Assembly: GCA_020442475.1 (NCBI GenBank)
Contig: JAGRKA010000005.1
Span: forward strand, 1 to 64,000
Source: Alphaproteobacteria bacterium
Lineage (GTDB): Bacteria; Pseudomonadota; Alphaproteobacteria; Micavibrionales; Micavibrionaceae
DNA: 64,000 nucleotides
Direction: 5' to 3'
This document shows positions 17,949 through 26,707 of the stretch, one piece after another (position 1 is the first letter of the stretch; each line of letters starts with the position of its first letter). The notes under the pieces are model-generated. The model had not been told where the DNA came from. It saw only the letters and a program-made list of their open reading frames with translations, and did no database searches. A program made the translations under genes and the position numbers.

Positions 17949-19186
17949 AAGACTGTATGCCTAACATCTTGTTCGACGACGCCCCAGGCCCGCTCGATCC
18001 ACGCATTAATGGATTCGCGCGGTACAAAGATACTCCCGGCATGACTTGCCCCGTCATGTGCCGCGAACCAGCGGTCACTGTTAAGCCTGTATTCCTTAAT
18101 CTTGTCAGCCAGCTCACGCGGGTGACCTTGCGCGACGACCTGACCGGCCCCGAAATCATGGAGAACCTTGGCCGTTTCCGAATGTTCCGGTCCGATCAGG
18201 ATACAAGGCCGGTGAACTGCCAGCGCCGCGTAAAGCTTGCTTGGTACGAGCAGCCCGGCGGCTTCTTCCTTCATGGAAATCAGATGTACGTCCCCGCTTT
18301 CCATCAAAGGCTTAAGCCGTCCGAGCGGCTGGAAGGGCAACAGGCGAATATTCCCCAGATGCAGATGGTCCCGCCTGCGCGCGATTTCGTCATAGCGCGG
18401 GCCGTCTCCGACGAACAGGAATTCGATCTCCGGATGTTCTTCATTCAGGATTTCCGCCGCACCCAAAATTGTATCGATCGGGTGCGCTCTGCCGATATTC
18501 CCGGCATACAGGACCCGGAATTTCGGGCCGTCCTTCATTTGATCATCAAAGGCCCGGCTTCCATCCACAACAGGCTGGCCTGTGACCGCGCCGTTGAAAC
18601 CGTTTTTCCCCGGCGGGCGGATCAGTTCGAAATCCGGCCAGTTTGGAATCACCGTAATCTGCTTCGGGTCCAGCCCGTTATAGGTCAGGTGACGCGCCAT
18701 GCAGCGCCCGATCACGATCACCTTGTCGGCCCGCCCCATAGCGCCGTAAGCCACTCTTTTGAAAAAGCCTTGCGCAAACTCAGGCAAATTTGTGCCTAGC
18801 GCAGGCAGGATGTCGGGATAGAGATCCTGACACCAATGGACATGCCGGTTTTTCTTTACACGCTTGATTAGATCACCTGCCGCAGCCAGTAAGGGCGGGT
18901 CGGTCATGCTGACCAGAAGGTCCGTACGCGGCAGTTTGAGCGCTGTAAATAGTATTTTGGCCCATAGTGCCAGATAGCCTGCTGTTCCGGGTTTTTGTGG
19001 TCCTTTTACACGAATGATACGCACGGCCCCATCACGCTCCGTCCCCGCTTTCGGCCCGGTCGTAATGACGGTTACCTGCCAGCCTTCCCGTGCGAAAGAG
19101 CGGGCGAGATCACGCAGGACTCTCCCGGTTGCGCCGCGCCCCGGCGGATATACTCGGTTTAAAAACAGGACGGAAGGTCTACGCAT
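17945..19186 (-). CDS. Family 4 (GT-B) glycosyltransferase
   Basis: A 413-residue GT-B enzyme. The N-terminal domain starts SVLFLNRVYPPGRGATG with a glycine-rich acceptor loop. The C-terminal domain carries RVLYAGNIGRAHPIDTIL and LISMKEEAAGLLVPSK, the acidic motif that binds the nucleotide sugar ribose, then KLYAALAVHRPCIL. It probably adds a sugar to an undecaprenyl-linked intermediate in the cytoplasm. Start is 3 bases after the polymerase-like gene; the end overlaps the Wzz-like gene by four bases. Confidence 0.88.
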   Translation of the reverse strand: MRRPSVLFLNRVYPPGRGATGRVLRDLARSFAREGWQVTVITTGPKAGTERDGAVRIIRVKGPQKPGTAGYLALWAKILFTALKLPRTDLLVSMTDPPLLAAAGDLIKRVKKNRHVHWCQDLYPDILPALGTNLPEFAQGFFKRVAYGAMGRADKVIVIGRCMARHLTYNGLDPKQITVIPNWPDFELIRPPGKNGFNGAVTGQPVVDGSRAFDDQMKDGPKFRVLYAGNIGRAHPIDTILGAAEILNEEHPEIEFLFVGDGPRYDEIARRRDHLHLGNIRLLPFQPLGRLKPLMESGDVHLISMKEEAAGLLVPSKLYAALAVHRPCILIGPEHSETAKVLHDFGAGQVVAQGHPRELADKIKEYRLNSDRWFAAHDGASHAGSIFVPRESINAWIERAWGVVEQDVRHTVL

Positions 19187-19189
19187 AGT

Positions 19190-20503
19190 TTACGTTCGAA
19201 AATCTTGTTCATCATATGTGTGTTGGAGCGTCCTTTTTGAATACAACAGCCCGCCCTCGGATGCAACGGCACAGGCAGCAGGAATCACAAGCAGGACCAA
19301 TCCGAAATCCAGAGATTTAAAGCTGGCATACAGGGTCAGATCAATCAGGAGCGGCCCTGCGAGCGCAAGGGCGAGCAGAGGCCTTTGCGGTAAAATTATT
19401 GTGAATAGGAGGCGGCCAAGGCCGTAAAGATACAGCAGGACAAGCGTTAGACCCGACAGGCCGGTTTTAAGGAGAAAACTTGTCGGTAAGTTGTGTGTAA
19501 AATTGACGCTGACGCCGCCCGCCGCCGGTGATGTAAAAACAGCACCCCATCCTTTCCCAAAGAGAAGGCTTACCGGAGATCCTGATATTTCCATCCAGAC
19601 CGCTCTTGCGTCTTCGGCGCGCATATTGACTCCGACCAGCGCTGTCTTGTGCGCCAATGCCTGAAACAGGGTGTGGAGCGTATCAGCCAGCGGCCAAAGG
19701 GCAGCCAGCAAGAGCGGAAGCAGTAAAAGCACTCTTCGCGGGCGGCGGATCAGGGCTACGCCGAAGGCTATTCCCGTATAAAGTATGAAAAAGCCGAGGC
19801 TGGCTCTTTGCAGGGTTAAGGCTACAGGCAGGAGAATAAACCCCGCCGCTGCGGCGCATATCCCTGCATAGACTATATCCCGCAGGCGGTTTGCACCGGT
19901 AAAAAAGTGCAAGGCGCACCCGGTCAGAAAAAGGGCGGAAAACAGGACAGTCGGCACGTTGGCCAGATAATACAGCTCATTACTGCCTGATGGGAACAGC
20001 AAAGCCATCAACCCGGCGATTCCGCTGAAAGATTCTGCAAAAGCCCGAAATGCGGAGAGTGCCCCCGCAATAAGAACAAGGAGCAGAAATGGTTTGAACA
20101 GTGCCGGTCTTTCCCGGAATAGCGGCACGTAGAGAACCGGGATCATCATGAATATGAAGGGGATAACGTCCCGGATTATCAAGGACGGGGCGTTTCCGGC
20201 GATTATCCCGATTGCAAGCGGCAAACTGATCCCGGCCAGCAGCAGGATTTTCCCGGCCTCATACCAGAGCGCGCCTTTCGGGTGCGGCCCGGTGAAAAGC
20301 GCCGGGAGATAGGGGAGCGCCGAGAGAGTCAGCAATAACCCGACCAAAGCCTCGACAATACCCGGATGATCGGGTGTCGGGGAACCTTGCAGCGCATAGA
20401 GCAAGACAGCGCTAACGAACAAGCTGAAAGACACCGCAGGGGCGTCAAAACGAAGAAGGGCAGTAAAGCACCTTTGGAAGCTGTTACCGGCAGAAATAAT
20501 CAT
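19190..20503 (-). CDS. Wzy/WaaL-like O-antigen polymerase or ligase
   Basis: A polytopic membrane protein of 437 residues with ten or more hydrophobic segments. A periplasmic loop near residues 275-330 contains HKTALVGVNMRAEDARAVW and GKGWGAVF. This is the arrangement of O-antigen ligase/polymerase family proteins, whose loop carries conserved Arg and Gly residues. The segment ALTLQRASLGFFILY is also typical. It starts the four-gene polysaccharide operon. Polymerase and ligase cannot be separated by sequence alone. Confidence 0.75.
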   Translation of the reverse strand: MIISAGNSFQRCFTALLRFDAPAVSFSLFVSAVLLYALQGSPTPDHPGIVEALVGLLLTLSALPYLPALFTGPHPKGALWYEAGKILLLAGISLPLAIGIIAGNAPSLIIRDVIPFIFMMIPVLYVPLFRERPALFKPFLLLVLIAGALSAFRAFAESFSGIAGLMALLFPSGSNELYYLANVPTVLFSALFLTGCALHFFTGANRLRDIVYAGICAAAAGFILLPVALTLQRASLGFFILYTGIAFGVALIRRPRRVLLLLPLLLAALWPLADTLHTLFQALAHKTALVGVNMRAEDARAVWMEISGSPVSLLFGKGWGAVFTSPAAGGVSVNFTHNLPTSFLLKTGLSGLTLVLLYLYGLGRLLFTIILPQRPLLALALAGPLLIDLTLYASFKSLDFGLVLLVIPAACAVASEGGLLYSKRTLQHTYDEQDFRT

Positions 20504-20579
20504 GCCGTATTATAACTGTATCTATAACCGTTTAAAGATCGAATGATCCATTGTCTTTCCGCCTAAACAGCCAAAAACT

Positions 20580-21314
20580 CTAGTCACAGCCCACATCGAC
20601 ATTTTCGAGCGTCCGGGTTGCGGCGTTTGAAATGAGCCAAACCCTGAAACATACATAGCCTGCCGGGCATTGTGTCAGCGCCGTGCCCGCGCTATCCAGA
20701 TCCTCAGCACCGCCTGTCGCATCGGTTACGTCCGCCTCGCAGGTCGAAAACTTACTGTCCAGTTTTGTCAGCGCACTCATCAGGAAAGCATCGCTCTTAT
20801 CCGTCTGTGTCCAGAAATAAACGCCGTCTTCCCCGTTATAATACTGCCAATCTTCAAACATATCGGGTGCAGGCGGCAAATATTTACCGTCCGAGCCCCC
20901 AAATATTTTTTCATGGTTTTTCTTGTTCGCCCCGCCCGGATTATTACCCGGACAGCGGATATTGCGCACAAGTCTGTCCCCGGATTTACCCGGCGTCGCC
21001 GTCAGATAATGGTCGGAATCAGGATTGATCGGATAATTTCTGCGGGCGCCGGGATCGGTCCCCCCCCCCGAAATATTAATCGTATTATCCCCCTTCGGAT
21101 AGGACAGGACGCATTGCTGGATCGCCGAGCGGATAACGCTCTCCTGCCCCTCCAGCGCTGTGACCGTCTTAAAAGTGTTCTGGGAAGAGGTCTGCTGTGA
21201 AGACGGCTCCATGAACGTCACCGTCAAAGCCGCCAGTAACGCAATCGCAATCAGAATATAAACGAGCGCGCTTCCTTTCTCGGCAGCGCGCTCGCCTGTG
21301 TCTTTCAAAGACAT
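20580..21314 (-). CDS. Pilin-like secreted/membrane-anchored protein A
   Basis: A 244-residue protein whose N-terminus looks like a class III (prepilin) signal. A charged leader ending in AAEKG is followed by SALVYILIAIALLAALTVTF, then a polar extracellular domain with six or more cysteines (QQCVLSYP, IRCPGNN, STCEADV, TQCPAGYVCF, VGCD). The residue five after the Gly is Tyr, not the Glu of classical type IV pilins. Cleavage by a prepilin peptidase is therefore possible but not assured. It is followed upstream (same strand) by a second protein of the same design. Likely a minor pseudopilin or an envelope protein. Confidence 0.6.
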   Translation of the reverse strand: MSLKDTGERAAEKGSALVYILIAIALLAALTVTFMEPSSQQTSSQNTFKTVTALEGQESVIRSAIQQCVLSYPKGDNTINISGGGTDPGARRNYPINPDSDHYLTATPGKSGDRLVRNIRCPGNNPGGANKKNHEKIFGGSDGKYLPPAPDMFEDWQYYNGEDGVYFWTQTDKSDAFLMSALTKLDSKFSTCEADVTDATGGAEDLDSAGTALTQCPAGYVCFRVWLISNAATRTLENVDVGCD

Positions 21315-21332
21315 CGTAATATGGCTCCCGCC

Positions 21333-22055
21333 CTAGCGCTCGACCAGAACATGGTAATAGATATATTCGCCAGCGCTATCGGTAATACACCCGAAAGGCT
21401 GGCCGTCAAGAGCCGCCGTACTCCCGGCGGTCCCGATATTGATCTCCGAGCTTGGGATCGAATAACCGTTGACCATTTGCTGTGCAGCCGCTGTGACATC
21501 AAGGTCTGCAGAGTGGGTTGTATCACCGGAAATTCCCAGCTCTGTGTTCAAGCGTGCGCAAATCGAGGATTTAATCCCCGGAAGGAAGGCAATAATATCG
21601 TTACCTGCCGGGTCCGTCGCCGTCGAAAGCCCGATATTTGTGACCTCGTAGTGCCCGCTATAATACCACGTCCCCGGCGTACCGGATACCATGACATCTG
21701 CCGGCGCATTGGAACGGATCGCTCCCCCGCCCAAAGGATGGAACACACAAGCAGAAGGCGTGCCGTTACAAGTTGCTGCAAAATTGGACGGCGGATCGAA
21801 ATTCAGGGTCGTCACATCCACATTCTTGGAAACGCTCATCCTGATAATCTGCGTCTTGAGAGAGTTGGGATATTGCGTAATTTCTGCCGTACTGATCAGA
21901 TTCGTCTCGTCGCTTGCATCTCCCCCGCCTGTCCTCGTCGAAGAGGTTACGGCATAAGACAAAGCCGCGAACAAGGCCACCGCGATCAGGATCAGAAACA
22001 GGACGTTCCCTCGCTCCGACTGTCTTTTATAGTTGTTTTTACGCTTCAGTGTCAT
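21333..22055 (-). CDS. Pilin-like secreted/membrane-anchored protein B
   Basis: A 240-residue protein with the same architecture as its neighbour: leader ending in RQSERG, then NVLFLILIAVALFAALSYAV, then a polar domain with four cysteines (ATCNGTPSACVF, SSICARL, FGCITD). The two proteins are similar at the N-terminus and in size but not obviously elsewhere. The 18-base gap makes co-transcription likely. No pilus motor or prepilin peptidase gene is in the window. Family unknown; pseudopilin-like assignment rests on the N-terminus only. Confidence 0.6.
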   Translation of the reverse strand: MTLKRKNNYKRQSERGNVLFLILIAVALFAALSYAVTSSTRTGGGDASDETNLISTAEITQYPNSLKTQIIRMSVSKNVDVTTLNFDPPSNFAATCNGTPSACVFHPLGGGAIRSNAPADVMVSGTPGTWYYSGHYEVTNIGLSTATDPAGNDIIAFLPGIKSSICARLNTELGISGDTTHSADLDVTAAAQQMVNGYSIPSSEINIGTAGSTAALDGQPFGCITDSAGEYIYYHVLVER

Positions 22056-22090
22056 GGCAATATCTCCACCTTTTTTTTAAAAAAACCATA

Positions 22091-22666
22091 TCATCCGGGG
22101 GTCTGCACGGAAACTTTATTGATTTTTAATATGGCCGCCAGCGGTTCCCGCTCGCACTCACGGCCAACACATAATTTCTCTATGCTCACGCGCCAACCAT
22201 CGCCGCCGTTCTGCACATGGGCGATCGCTTCCCGAAACTGGCCAAAACCGGCTAAACTCGGCGATGTTATAACGATTGAGGAGCCTTGTGCCTTCATGGT
22301 CAGCCCCCCGTAAATTCCTTTTGTCCTCTCTATGAAAGCGCTCACGTCATCGGCGGAGACCGCAACGTCCCGAACCTCTGGAACAATAGGCTGCAAGGCC
22401 TCGGCAGCCTGCAATTCAGCCTTCATAGCCGTCAATTTCTGTAGCTGGACCGTAGAATAAAGCCCCGTAGCACCGGCAAAAGCCCAGACCGCCCCAGCAA
22501 TAATGAGCATGGTTTGGCCGGCATTCTGAGGCAGTTTTTCCAAAAAAGCGTTGAGATCATCCGCTGCTTTGGGGTCGGCAATCTTTTTAAGCGAATGCCA
22601 ATCAAACCCTTTTGCCGAATCGCCCCACTTTTTCAGGGACTGCTCAACAGCGCCTAAATTCAACAC
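22091..22666 (-). CDS. Single-pass membrane protein with PilO/GspM-like layout
   Basis: A 191-residue protein with a cytoplasmic N-terminus of about 50 residues, one membrane helix (MLIIAGAVWAFAGATGLYS), a short coiled-coil (KLTAMKAELQAAEAL), and a C-terminal alpha/beta domain with SSIVITSPSLAGFGQF. This order recalls PilO or GspM alignment proteins of type IV pili and type II secretion, which would suit the two pilin-like neighbours. No sequence signature proves it. Start is a GTG with GGGAT nine bases upstream. Confidence 0.55.
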   Translation of the reverse strand: MLNLGAVEQSLKKWGDSAKGFDWHSLKKIADPKAADDLNAFLEKLPQNAGQTMLIIAGAVWAFAGATGLYSTVQLQKLTAMKAELQAAEALQPIVPEVRDVAVSADDVSAFIERTKGIYGGLTMKAQGSSIVITSPSLAGFGQFREAIAHVQNGGDGWRVSIEKLCVGRECEREPLAAILKINKVSVQTPG

Positions 22667-22806
22667 GTTACACGTATCCCAACTTGGTTTACCCTTGCCC
22701 CTTTAGGGATTCTACATGAATTTATTATAAATGCCCAGAGGTTAAGGGCCCTTTAACAAAAGGAACTCTCCATTACAGTCCTATACTATAGGATACAAAG
22801 TATAGG

Positions 22807-24414
22807 TCAGCCTGATTGCTCTTCGTTGTTCTGGCTATCATCTTGTATTTGTGCCTCCGGCAGCCCGCTACACCCTTCCGGAATATCCAGCCATAAATCC
22901 GGAGCCGGTACACAGACACCCAAAGCCTCAAGAGTACTGTTTTTCAAGCATTCCTCGGAAGCCGGATTATTAGTACAAATTCTTTTGGCCTGCTTTTCAA
23001 GGTAAAACTCTATCACAGCTTTGCCGCGGGCCTGCTTTTGCTGATCCGTTTCCTTGGCATTCGGCAAGGCCTCCTCCGGGGTCGGCAAGTAAAGCTTAAC
23101 CAGATTGGGGTTTTTACGACCGAAACTAAAAGCAACCAGCTCGTCACGGAGTGCAGCCATATTTTCGTCAAGCGTAGCATATCTACGCGCTCTTTCCTGT
23201 TCTGCTTTTGATGGGCGGCTCCAGGCAAAGCGTTTCTTAACCGTATTTTGTGCCTCATCACCCAAAATATAGGACTCCTTAAGAAGGGCATAAATCCGGC
23301 TGCGGTAATCCGTGACTTTATCCTGAAGAAGCTTCAGCCGTGCCTCCTGAGGCGAAGCCGTCTCCTTACCTTCCCCGGTCAGTAAATCGTCGATCATGAA
23401 GTTCACAGACCCAAGCGTTGCGTAGTAATCCGTCAAGGTTACATCCAGAGCATCTTCTTCCGTGTCCAGCGCAATAGTGGCAGGCCAGCCCGGGAGTTCG
23501 TTATAGGGCGTGATATCAACTGAGTGAAATTGAGGGCCATCCAAGGCCTCCTTCGGCAAAGCACGCAGCTTCTCAAAAAATTCATCCTTGCTGGTCGGGA
23601 TAATACCGCCGGCCCCGCCGATTTGCGTGTAATCGATCGTAATCGTTGTATTGGTTTGATCCACCTGACTGGAACCTCCGGCGCTGCTGCTCCCGCTCCC
23701 GGAAACACCCCAAGCTGAAAATGCAGCCTTTACGGAAGCCTGCGCCTTCTGAGCATCACTGCGGCTTGCCGATTTGAACGACATAATCGCAAGCATTTCA
23801 GCGCCGCTGTAAATCGCAGATACGTAAGAATCACCGCACATCTTTTCGAAAGCCTTAAGTTCACGGGCGCTGCCGCTACCCAGTATCTTTTGGGCCTCCT
23901 GCGACAGTGATACCTGCGCAGGCAAATCATCTTCGGTCCATGAGGATAGCGGGGACTTATAGAGTTTTTCCGCTATATTCGAGAACGCGTCGCGCGTAAT
24001 TTCAGGAGATTTCGGCGGCCCGGCGAACAGCACACCATTGTCGACCGTCGCACGGACCAGAATAGAGTTACCCATTGCACTGACTTTTGAACTTGAGGAA
24101 AATTCAGCCTGCGCGCTGGCTGAACCGAAAGCGGCCTTGACGGACATGCTGGCGGAAACATTCAGACTTTCTGATACTTCCGATGAATCCGACACATCCG
24201 AAATCTTCATATTAATCGTCTGGCCGGTCTCCCGCACAGGCGCAAACTCGATACAGCGGTTCGGTATCATGCTTGCAGTCTGCGTATCCCAGCCCAATCC
24301 CAGCTCTACACCGGAATCCGGCGCCCCAATCGTCTCCGTCCGCGCAAAACTCTGACCCGGCACCGCCAAAATCAGGCATAGACTCATACTCAGGGTCAAG
24401 GCCGCTTTATTCAT
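22807..24414 (-). CDS. Secreted 535-residue protein with MACPF-like features
   Basis: A signal peptide (cleavage near SFA/RTE, residue 25) starts the protein. The next 250 residues resemble the MACPF pore-forming fold as I know it. They include an opening GLGWDTQTASMIPNRCIEF (39-57), a Ser/Ala-rich amphipathic stretch (MSVKAAFGSASAQAEFSSSS) leading to NSILVRATV, and CGDSYVSAIYSGAEMLAI (193-210). That last motif sits where MACPF proteins have Y-G-T-H-[YF] followed by a strand with Gly. Then come a Ser/Gly loop and IDYTQIGGAGGIIPTSKDEF. The C-terminal half is helical and charged with two late cysteines. Lipid-pore activity is not shown by sequence; this is a fold-level guess. Confidence 0.5.
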   Translation of the reverse strand: MNKAALTLSMSLCLILAVPGQSFARTETIGAPDSGVELGLGWDTQTASMIPNRCIEFAPVRETGQTINMKISDVSDSSEVSESLNVSASMSVKAAFGSASAQAEFSSSSKVSAMGNSILVRATVDNGVLFAGPPKSPEITRDAFSNIAEKLYKSPLSSWTEDDLPAQVSLSQEAQKILGSGSARELKAFEKMCGDSYVSAIYSGAEMLAIMSFKSASRSDAQKAQASVKAAFSAWGVSGSGSSSAGGSSQVDQTNTTITIDYTQIGGAGGIIPTSKDEFFEKLRALPKEALDGPQFHSVDITPYNELPGWPATIALDTEEDALDVTLTDYYATLGSVNFMIDDLLTGEGKETASPQEARLKLLQDKVTDYRSRIYALLKESYILGDEAQNTVKKRFAWSRPSKAEQERARRYATLDENMAALRDELVAFSFGRKNPNLVKLYLPTPEEALPNAKETDQQKQARGKAVIEFYLEKQAKRICTNNPASEECLKNSTLEALGVCVPAPDLWLDIPEGCSGLPEAQIQDDSQNNEEQSG

Positions 24415-24548
24415 TTTTTACTCTCTCTTTCAGGCTGAAACGCGTGGTGTACGCGCTAGGATATGAAGATATTCTCTACCATAAATATAAAGCAAGGCCT
24501 GTAAAGGCACAACCCACTCTCTTAGAAAAGCGCCTTGAGAGGCAACTC

Positions 24549-26249
24549 CTACCAAGGCGGAGTTGCTGTCTGCCCGTTCAGGATTTTTTTCAAAAGCCTA
24601 TATTCGCTTTGCAATGCAGCAAAGAGCGTTTGAGCCTCTACCTGATCTATAGAGCCTGCCTTACCCATTATCTCCAAAGCCCTCGCTTTTTCGGCCAAAG
24701 GCCCGGCGCCGATCTGCGCCAGAACGGATTTAAGCGCATGAGCCTCCAGACCCAGCTCTTCGGCATTATGCGCTTCCAGCGCAACCTCTATCGTTTCGAC
24801 AAAATGATCCGCATCCTGTAAGGTCAGCTCGATGACTTTCTGCCTGTTGGCCCCGAACTGCGCTAAGGCCTCCATATTAATCAAGCCGTTTGTTTGCTCA
24901 CCTTCCGTACCACCCTCTGGGCCCATCGGCTCCTTTTGCGGCGGCGAATAAACACTCTCATCAATGGCAAGGTGCCCGGCCCACCTATCCAGAACAGGGG
25001 CAAAGCTCTCCTTTGTCACCGGTTTGGTCAAAAAATCATTCATACCGGCAGCAAAGCATTTATCTTTCTCTTCATCCAAAACATTGGCTGTCAGCGCAAT
25101 AATCGGCATATCCGGGTCACTTGAACGAATCCGGGAAGCCGCCTCAAATCCGTCCATAACGGGCATCTGGCAATCCATAAAGATCAAATCATAACAGGCC
25201 TCCCCGGCCATCTCCACAGCCATGCGGCCATTACCGGCGTGCTCGACCCTGCATCCATATCCTGAGAGCATTTCCGTGATGACAAAGCGGTTAATCTCCA
25301 CATCTTCCGCGAGCAGTACCGAAGCATCATAACGCGAAGGCAGGCGTCTCTTCATCCCGGCCATGGAATCGGCGACAAAGGCCTCCAGATCCTCCGCCGT
25401 CGGAATACGCAAAGGCATCGTAAAATAAAAAACAGACCCTTCTCCGGCAGTACTCTCAAGCCCGATTCCGCCGCCCATCGCTTCGGCGAGCTTTTTGCAG
25501 ATAGACAGGCCGAGCCCTGTCCCGCCGGCCTTCCTGACTGAAGAGGAATCTACCTGCGAAAAAGCCTGAAACAACGCATCCTGCTTGTCCTTTGGAATTC
25601 CCATACCCGTATCGCGCACGGCAAAACGCAAAACACGCGTGCTATTCTCAGCCTCAACAACAGATACACTCAACGTGACCGATCCCTGATCCGTAAATTT
25701 CAGGGCATTATTGAGAAGATTTGTTAAAATCTGACGTATCCGGCCCCGGTCGCCCAGCACATATTCCGGCAGTTCCTGATAGTCGAGATGAAACTCAAGC
25801 CCCTTATCCTGCACGATCGCCTGAAAAAGATGATAAATTTCATCCACGCAATGATAGAGGTCGAAAGGCTCGCTGGCGGGTTTGATTTTCCCGGCTTCCA
25901 GACTGCTGAAATCTAAAATCTCATTCAAGATCACAAGGAGTGACTGACCTGAGCTTTTGATCGTTTTAATATAGTTGATCTGGATTTCGTTTAGGCCCGT
26001 TTCCTCCAAAAGGCTGGCCGTTCCGATAATGCCGTTCATCGGCGTACGGATTTCATGGCTCATCCGGGCAAGAAACTCGCCCTTTGCATTAGAGGCATGC
26101 TCAGCGCTGCGGCGTGCCTCTTCGATACTCTCATAAAGATGACGGCCCGTGACCCTGCCTGCAACATAGGCCAGAGTAGCACCCAAAACCACCCCGCCCA
26201 CTCCGAAGCCTATTGCGGCTAATACAGGAAACGGCAAGGCCTCAAGCAT
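24549..26249 (-). CDS. Hybrid sensor histidine kinase with REC and Hpt domains
   Basis: A 566-residue kinase. One membrane helix lies near the N-terminus (about 9-31) with no periplasmic sensor. A HisKA domain with ARMSHEIRTPMNG (His65) follows, then a complete HATPase_c domain (NNALKF, DTGMGIPKD, GTGLGLSI). A receiver with phosphoacceptor MDCQMPVMDG (Asp359) and TKP comes next. Last is a C-terminal Hpt domain with AHALKS (His504). The phosphorelay His-Asp-His is therefore within one chain, and the terminal receiver is probably the CheY-like protein encoded just upstream. Signal input must come through partners, as there is no sensing domain. Confidence 0.93.
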   Translation of the reverse strand: MLEALPFPVLAAIGFGVGGVVLGATLAYVAGRVTGRHLYESIEEARRSAEHASNAKGEFLARMSHEIRTPMNGIIGTASLLEETGLNEIQINYIKTIKSSGQSLLVILNEILDFSSLEAGKIKPASEPFDLYHCVDEIYHLFQAIVQDKGLEFHLDYQELPEYVLGDRGRIRQILTNLLNNALKFTDQGSVTLSVSVVEAENSTRVLRFAVRDTGMGIPKDKQDALFQAFSQVDSSSVRKAGGTGLGLSICKKLAEAMGGGIGLESTAGEGSVFYFTMPLRIPTAEDLEAFVADSMAGMKRRLPSRYDASVLLAEDVEINRFVITEMLSGYGCRVEHAGNGRMAVEMAGEACYDLIFMDCQMPVMDGFEAASRIRSSDPDMPIIALTANVLDEEKDKCFAAGMNDFLTKPVTKESFAPVLDRWAGHLAIDESVYSPPQKEPMGPEGGTEGEQTNGLINMEALAQFGANRQKVIELTLQDADHFVETIEVALEAHNAEELGLEAHALKSVLAQIGAGPLAEKARALEIMGKAGSIDQVEAQTLFAALQSEYRLLKKILNGQTATPPW

Positions 26250-26275
26250 AGGAGCAGCCCTCCAGAGTCAGAACC

Positions 26276-26638
26276 CTAAAGTGCCCCGATCCTTTTAAAC
26301 TCGCTTTCAATCTTTTCGCGTGTTGTCGGCTTTGTAATGAAACCATCTGCACCCGCACGCTTGGCCTCTTCGACACGCCCCTCATTTTCAACACCGCTAA
26401 ACACAACGACCTTAAGACCATGCCCGTGCTTTTCACGAATAATCTCAAGCAGCTCCAACCCGCTCTTTTTCTTCAAATGCCAATCAAGAAGAACCACGTC
26501 AACAGGGCTTTCCTCAAGAGAGGCCAAAGCACTTTTTTCATCCTCAGCCTCAACAACGGACAAGCCAAGCTCATCCAGAAAGCTCCGCGCTGAAAAGCGG
26601 GTTACGGCAACATCATCAACCACAAGGCATGTTTTCAT
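26276..26638 (-). CDS. Single-domain CheY-like response regulator
   Basis: A 120-residue receiver with the acidic pair VVDDV (8-9), phosphoacceptor LLDWHL (Asp52), the Ser/Thr switch VVFSG, and ITKPT with the conserved lysine. There is no output domain. It lies 26 bases upstream of the hybrid kinase and downstream of a chemoreceptor, and likely receives phosphate from the kinase's Hpt. Whether it acts on a flagellar motor, a pilus or another kinase is not shown. Confidence 0.92.
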   Translation of the reverse strand: MKTCLVVDDVAVTRFSARSFLDELGLSVVEAEDEKSALASLEESPVDVVLLDWHLKKKSGLELLEIIREKHGHGLKVVVFSGVENEGRVEEAKRAGADGFITKPTTREKIESEFKRIGAL

Positions 26639-26707
26639 CTTCAGTATGATCCTTTTCGTTTTACAGTAGATACAAGGTAGAGAAAGTCTTTATGGCCGCT
26701 ATTATCA

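Noticed and set aside
21321-22313. Plus-strand open frame of 330 residues opposite the pilin-like genes
   Set aside because: Arg/Pro-rich shadow. The minus-strand frames have coherent leader-helix-domain structure and are accepted instead.
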